A stretch of 64,000 nt of DNA, taken from NCBI GenBank assembly GCA_963565915.1, contig OY751494.1, positions 2,170,001 through 2,234,000 of the forward strand, given 5' to 3'. The DNA comes from Entoloma clypeatum. Lineage: Eukaryota; Basidiomycota; Agaricomycetes; Agaricales; Entolomataceae. Below the pieces are notes generated by a model. The model was not told the DNA's origin. It worked only from the letters and a program-made list of their open reading frames with translations, and searched no databases. Of this stretch, positions 59,692-64,000 are shown in pieces. The translations under genes and the position numbers were made by a program. How positions within the stretch are numbered: position 1 is the stretch's first letter; every line of letters begins with the position of its first letter.

Positions 59692-59836
59692 GGTGATATG
59701 ATAGATTATAGAGCTGTAGAGTAGTTGCTTAGAGCGATTCAAAGGATGTCGAGATGATTCCAACGCCCTTCAAGGACTTGGTTGAGGCAGGAGGCACGTC
59801 ACGAACAAATTCCATTTTTTATTTGCAGTAAAGCGA

Positions 59837-61108
59837 TCACGTGTTTCCTACCATCTCCCATCCAATTGCACGACCAGCCCAGAACGGAACCACTGTGACA
59901 TCGTCTAGCACGTACTCCTCACTAATAAGAGCCTTCTCTGCCTGCGGCCTCCTTATTATCACTTTTATGTGGCCCTCGGATAGTGGCCGTTTATAAAATG
60001 CTCTCCCGAATCCACTGACAAAGTTCTCGAGCTTGCTAAGAGCGTCGAATGACTCTAGGATGTGAGCAACGAGCGGAAGGAGTATGGGAGATGTATATAG
60101 TCCCGCTGCGCAGCCATGCGTAGGAGTACTGGTCGCCTTGGTGTGTGGTGGGTGAGGCGCCGAGTCCGATCCAAGGAAGAAGCGTGAATGACCTGTTGCG
60201 TCTTCATTTTCGCAGGTCTGACACTGAGGGAGCTCCACCTACCTTCTGCTATCACATCGCGCAATGCCTGACGGTCGTCTGGAAATTTTGCGACCGGTTT
60301 GCAGTAATTCCAAGATTGGCCAGCCCAATCATCGACTGTGAGGGCAAGGTGGTGGGCTGTGATAGTGCATGCTACTGTGGGCCCGCATGCCTTGACAGCT
60401 TCAACCGCGGCGCGAGTTGTTGCGTGTTCAAGCACGATCCGAAGCGATGGAAAGGTTGCATGAAGCTTGTGAAGGTGAGGGAGGAAACATGGTTCTGCGT
60501 TGAGAATGTGGGTGTTCTGGATTTCGGAGGGTAAATTGCAGAGCCTTGTGTCCAGGAACGGGAAGAACGGACAGATGAAGCATCAGATGGTACTTCACCA
60601 TGAAGGTTGAGGACCATATCGAACTCCTGCATCGCTTCGAAGACTGGATAATACATCTCATATGATTCGATGCCTCCTTCAGAATTGGTTGTGACCCCAC
60701 GAGGATAGGATTTGACACCTAAGAACGAAGAAGATCTTCGGGTGACTTGAAACAGATCCGACGATACCCACCCACTATCCCAGCCTTGCTAGCCTTCCTG
60801 ATCTCGCCCGGCGTAAGATCAGGCGACAGATACAAAGTCATCAGATATTCAACATTTGGGTCAAGCTTCTCGAGTTCATGTTTATATTCCAGGGCCTGAG
60901 ACGTGGTTGTAATCGGTGGTTTGAGATTTGGCTGGTCATTTTATCAGGATTCGGTGTGATGGCAGCGAAGGTCATGACTTGCCATGACATACGCGAGCGT
61001 AAACCCACCCTTTCGGACGTGGGGTGTCACCAGAGCTGAAAGAGGGCCCTGCCTGAGGTGGACATGGAAATCTGCGGGGGAGGATACTGAGATGATCTCG
61101 GAGGACAT
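59837..61108 (-). CDS. URA4: dihydroorotase (pyrimidine biosynthesis)
   Basis: Catalyses the reversible cyclisation of N-carbamoyl-aspartate to dihydroorotate, the third step of de novo pyrimidine synthesis. Predicted 353 residues. Exons 61108-60983, 60931-60772, 60718-60573, 60516-60243 and 60192-59837. Zinc-site motifs of the class II (PyrC-like) enzyme are intact: FHVHLRQG, GVKSYPRG with the carbamylated Lys, NLHGE, LEHATTRAA and FLGSDSAPH, plus YVMPNLKPPI. Intron 1 (60932-60982) uses a GCAAGT donor, required to keep VMPNL. It is divergent from kinesin-8 (150 bp) and lies downstream of nothing in an operon-like sense. Confidence 0.95.
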
Positions 61109-61258
61109 GGTAGGGACTTTGCGGTCACATGATTGAACGCGTTGTGGTTCGAGATTCCGCAAAACCTACATACTATTACTCGTTGAACCTCTGTTCGCCA
61201 CCCCTATTTGTTCCCCAGATCCAGTCAGAAACGCGTATAGACTGGAAAATATTTGATC
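61109..61258. promoter_or_regulatory. divergent promoter dihydroorotase / kinesin-8 with two MCB-like boxes
   Basis: 150 bp between ATGs. ACGCGT occurs at 61137-61142 and 61231-61236, a density well above the roughly dozen or so in the whole window. No clear TATA box. Confidence 0.5.
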
Positions 61259-64000
61259 ATGGTTGCCGCTGGCTCCATAACCGTTGCAGGTACATATTTC
61301 CACCCATCTTTGTTGCCCGCAGCGAGCAAACTGTAACTTGTTGCAGTGCGCGTCCGGCCTCCAACAACTTGGGAGGCGGCACGACTACCTGCGCCATCTT
61401 ATGATTCTATAATTCGAGGCGAAGGTGCCCTATCTACTCCCGCCAAGGTCGTGAATTCAAGCCCCCTACGAGACATCGTCCGGGTAGTTGATGATCGGAT
61501 TCTCACTTTTGATCCCGACGAAAAAGACCAAGCGAGGGCATTCGTCGAACGTGGATTCTTGCCGCCTGGAACGAAGCGCTACAAAGACAAGCGATTCATG
61601 TTTGACAGGGTCTTTAACCACGAGGCACGACAACAGCATGTTTATGAAGCCACCGCACAACCATTGCTCAAGGGACTATTCGACGGTTACAATGCTACTG
61701 TATTTGCCTATGGCGTGCGTTTTTTATCGTATGATCTCCCGATTCTCGAGCGAAACCCTCTTTACAGGCAACTGGATGCGGCAAAACGCACACTATTAGC
61801 GGCGCCGATTCTGATCCAGGAATAATTTATCTCACCATGGCAGATTTATTTCAGCGCATCGAGGATCGCAAAGAAGAATGGGAGGTGGAGGTCATGGTTA
61901 CCTTCCTGGAGATATACAACGAAGAGATCCGTGATCTTCTTGCGGAACCTGGGTCGTACGCGCCGCGAGGGGGCCTATCTATCCGCGAAGACAAGTCGGT
62001 CAAGGTCGTTGGACTCGCTGAACTCAGACCGAAGTCGGCGGAGGAAGTAAAGGAGATTGTTTTGCAGGGCAATCTGCGGAGGACTCAGAGCCCGACCCAC
62101 GCGAACGAAACCAGCTCCCGATCGCATGCGGTGTTGCAAGTTCATGTGATGCAGGCACCTCGAACTGCAGCTCTGACCGAACAACGGACTATGGCGACCC
62201 TCTCTATCATTGATCTCGCCGGGAGCGAGCGTGCTGCCGCCACCATGAATATGGGACAACGAATGGTTGAAGGTGCTAATATCAATAAGTCCCTTCTCGC
62301 CCTTGGAAACTGTATAAACGCGCTCTGCGAAAGCGGTGGCGCAATTCGCCATGTGCCGTACAGAAACAGCAAGCTTACTCGTCTGCTCAAGTTCTCTTTG
62401 GGTGGAAATTGCAAGACAGTCATGATTGTTTGCGTTGCCCCGACATCAAATCACTTCGATGACACACATAATACACTTGTTTACGCGGAGCGTGCGACGA
62501 AGATAAAGACCAAGGTTGTTACTAGAAACGTTGTCAACGTTGATCGCCACGTCGGACAATACGTCGAAGCGATCAACAGACTGAATGCAGAGATCCTGGA
62601 GCTCAAAGCGAGAATATCTGGAAAGAGGGATGCAGAGAACGAGATTGCTCGCCGGAAGAAAGTCGAGGCTAACGCAGAAGTCGAGCGCGCCAAGGATGAC
62701 ATGAAGCTCAAGGTGGAGCAGACCAAGGCTACGATCGTCGATGGAGCTGTTTCCAATGGCACGATTGCAGTAGTGAAAGCCAAGCTGAACGCCATACGGT
62801 CAAGGCTTGTTGAAATTGATGCAAAAGGGTCTTCCGGGTCTGGGAAACTTTCTGCCGATCTGGAGGCTGAGCGGGCATTGTTGCAAGCCCTTGCCACTCC
62901 AGAAGAACAGGCCATCAAGTCAGGCTCTCCTTTGGTAACTCGGTCGCAGCGTGGATCGAACTCAAATGCTATGTTTGACGCCACCATGCGAGCTGTGTCA
63001 GAGCGGAAATCAGAGAAACTCGATGAGGTGAGCGTGACCAATGTCAAACTCGATGCAATGTGCAGGAGGGCAGAGATGGAGAGACTGAAGGCAGAAAGCG
63101 AACGCGACGTGATGCGTGATGCCGTTGAAAACATGGCTGGCGTGATGGTGAAATTGTTGGGAATGTTGGGAAGATGCACTATCATGGTTGGGGAGGCTGC
63201 AGGCATCCTAGGTTCTTCGTCTGAGAATGACGACGCACCTGGAGTGTCAGCAACGGTGAAAAAGGTAGCTAAATCGCTCAAGATGGTCAAGGAGAACAAC
63301 GATGAAGTATTCCAGAAATTGGTTGGAGCCTCGACAAAAACATATGCCACCACTCATGCCGCGGCTAATTTTTCGTCGTTGGACGGTTTAGGCGGTTATG
63401 GCACATCGTTCACACGGAGGATTAGCTCGGGTCCGGTTGTTCAGCAGGAGGCCAACACCAGCTCGTACTCCAGGCGAGCCTCATTTTCGGGTGCAAACTT
63501 ATCAGCACCAACGAGCTCCCGCCATCCACATCGATCACCCCGTAGATCTTTACGTTCTAGCATGGCGTCACAGCCATACAGAAGAGTATCCGACAAGGAG
63601 AAGAAGGCTCCCAAAGGAGCCAAGAACGTTCAATGGAGAGACGAGGCTGGACAGGGTGCTCTGGAAGATCTAGGTCCCAAGTTCCCACCAGTGGTCGTTT
63701 CAATCATCCCTGCGAGTCCAGACGTCAATACCAATACAGCGTCGTCGTCGTCGTCACCAACGGGACTCACGGTGCCTCCCAGATGTACATCGCTGGGCGG
63801 TTCCGAGAGTGACTGGGAGGATGAGAATGAGAAGACTGAAGATAGTGTCAATCTTAGTTTTTCCTCTGATATATCGTTGCTCTCATCTGCGTCTTCACGG
63901 CCATACGGCACCAAGCGACCTCGACCGAGCCGTTTAGATCCCAGTTTTCTCAAGGCGAGGACGCGAGCTTCGACGTTGGGGAGCCTCGTAGAAGACGATG
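61259..64000 (+). CDS. KIP3: kinesin-8 motor (Kip3-like), 3' end beyond window
   Basis: Plus-end-directed motor and microtubule depolymerase controlling spindle and cytoplasmic microtubule length. Exons 61259-61289, 61347-61714 and 61768 onward; the last is open to the window end, giving at least 877 residues. Motor motifs: VAVRVRPP, P-loop GATGCGKT (directly after intron 2), switch I NETSSRSH, switch II DLAGSER, and NINKSLLALGNCINAL, VPYRNSKLTRLL. The neck (KTKVVTRNVVNVDRHVGQYV) fits kinesin-8. A coiled coil and a Ser-rich basic tail (SRHPHRSPRRSLRSS) follow. Confidence 0.88.

Noticed and set aside
62481..63353. 290-codon reverse-strand frame rich in Ser/Ala/Thr
   Set aside because: It is the antisense of the kinesin-8 coiled-coil and tail exon, which has clear family motifs on the + strand.

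Overview
The window looks like a repeat-rich part of a filamentous basidiomycete (probably Agaricomycete) genome. The evidence is host genes broken by many GT-AG introns of about 41-60 bp, a fungal alpha-aminoadipate lysine gene, basidiomycete-like conserved proteins, and chromoviral Ty3/gypsy, Ty1/copia and LINE elements. It divides into two unlike halves: about 1-40,000 is transposon-derived with no secure host gene, and 40,028-64,000 is a compact run of ten host genes.

Transposon half. Three copies of one copia family occur: a left-truncated copy (1-5137, +), a complete insertion (9818-15638, +, duplication GGGAC) and another complete insertion (33358-38882, -, duplication GGTTT). None is coding-competent. 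Between the first two lie a gypsy RT relic, a second copia LTR with its primer-binding site, and a 691-bp hAT-like element inside that LTR. From 15.6 to 18.1 kb are minisatellites in opposite orientations. A solo gypsy LTR (18143-18575, duplication ATGTG) follows, then a 5'-truncated LINE reverse transcriptase ORF that runs in frame into the zinc-knuckle tail of a gypsy Gag, then the rest of that old gypsy. Its 3' LTR is split by a much younger reverse-strand chromoviral gypsy (25569-32139, duplication GTCTG). That younger element has an 11-nt match between its predicted RNA 5' end and its primer-binding site, as expected for Tf1-type self-priming.

Host half, left to right: WKF-domain nuclear protein (-), ARL1 GTPase (+), Cdt2-like WD40 protein (-), homoisocitrate dehydrogenase (+), single-pass membrane protein (-), Trp/Gly-repeat protein with a conserved C-terminal domain (+, contains an assembly gap), GAR-domain coiled-coil protein (+), C2H2 zinc-finger protein (-), dihydroorotase (-) and a kinesin-8 running off the right edge (+). 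Three divergent pairs start only 111-150 bp apart. I placed exons by splice consensus, reading-frame continuity and family motifs; in every multi-exon model the exon lengths sum to a whole number of codons.

Regulatory signals of interest are paired ACGCGT boxes upstream of the Cdt2-like gene and of the kinesin-8 gene, both cell-cycle functions, and a candidate leader intron shared by the copia copies.
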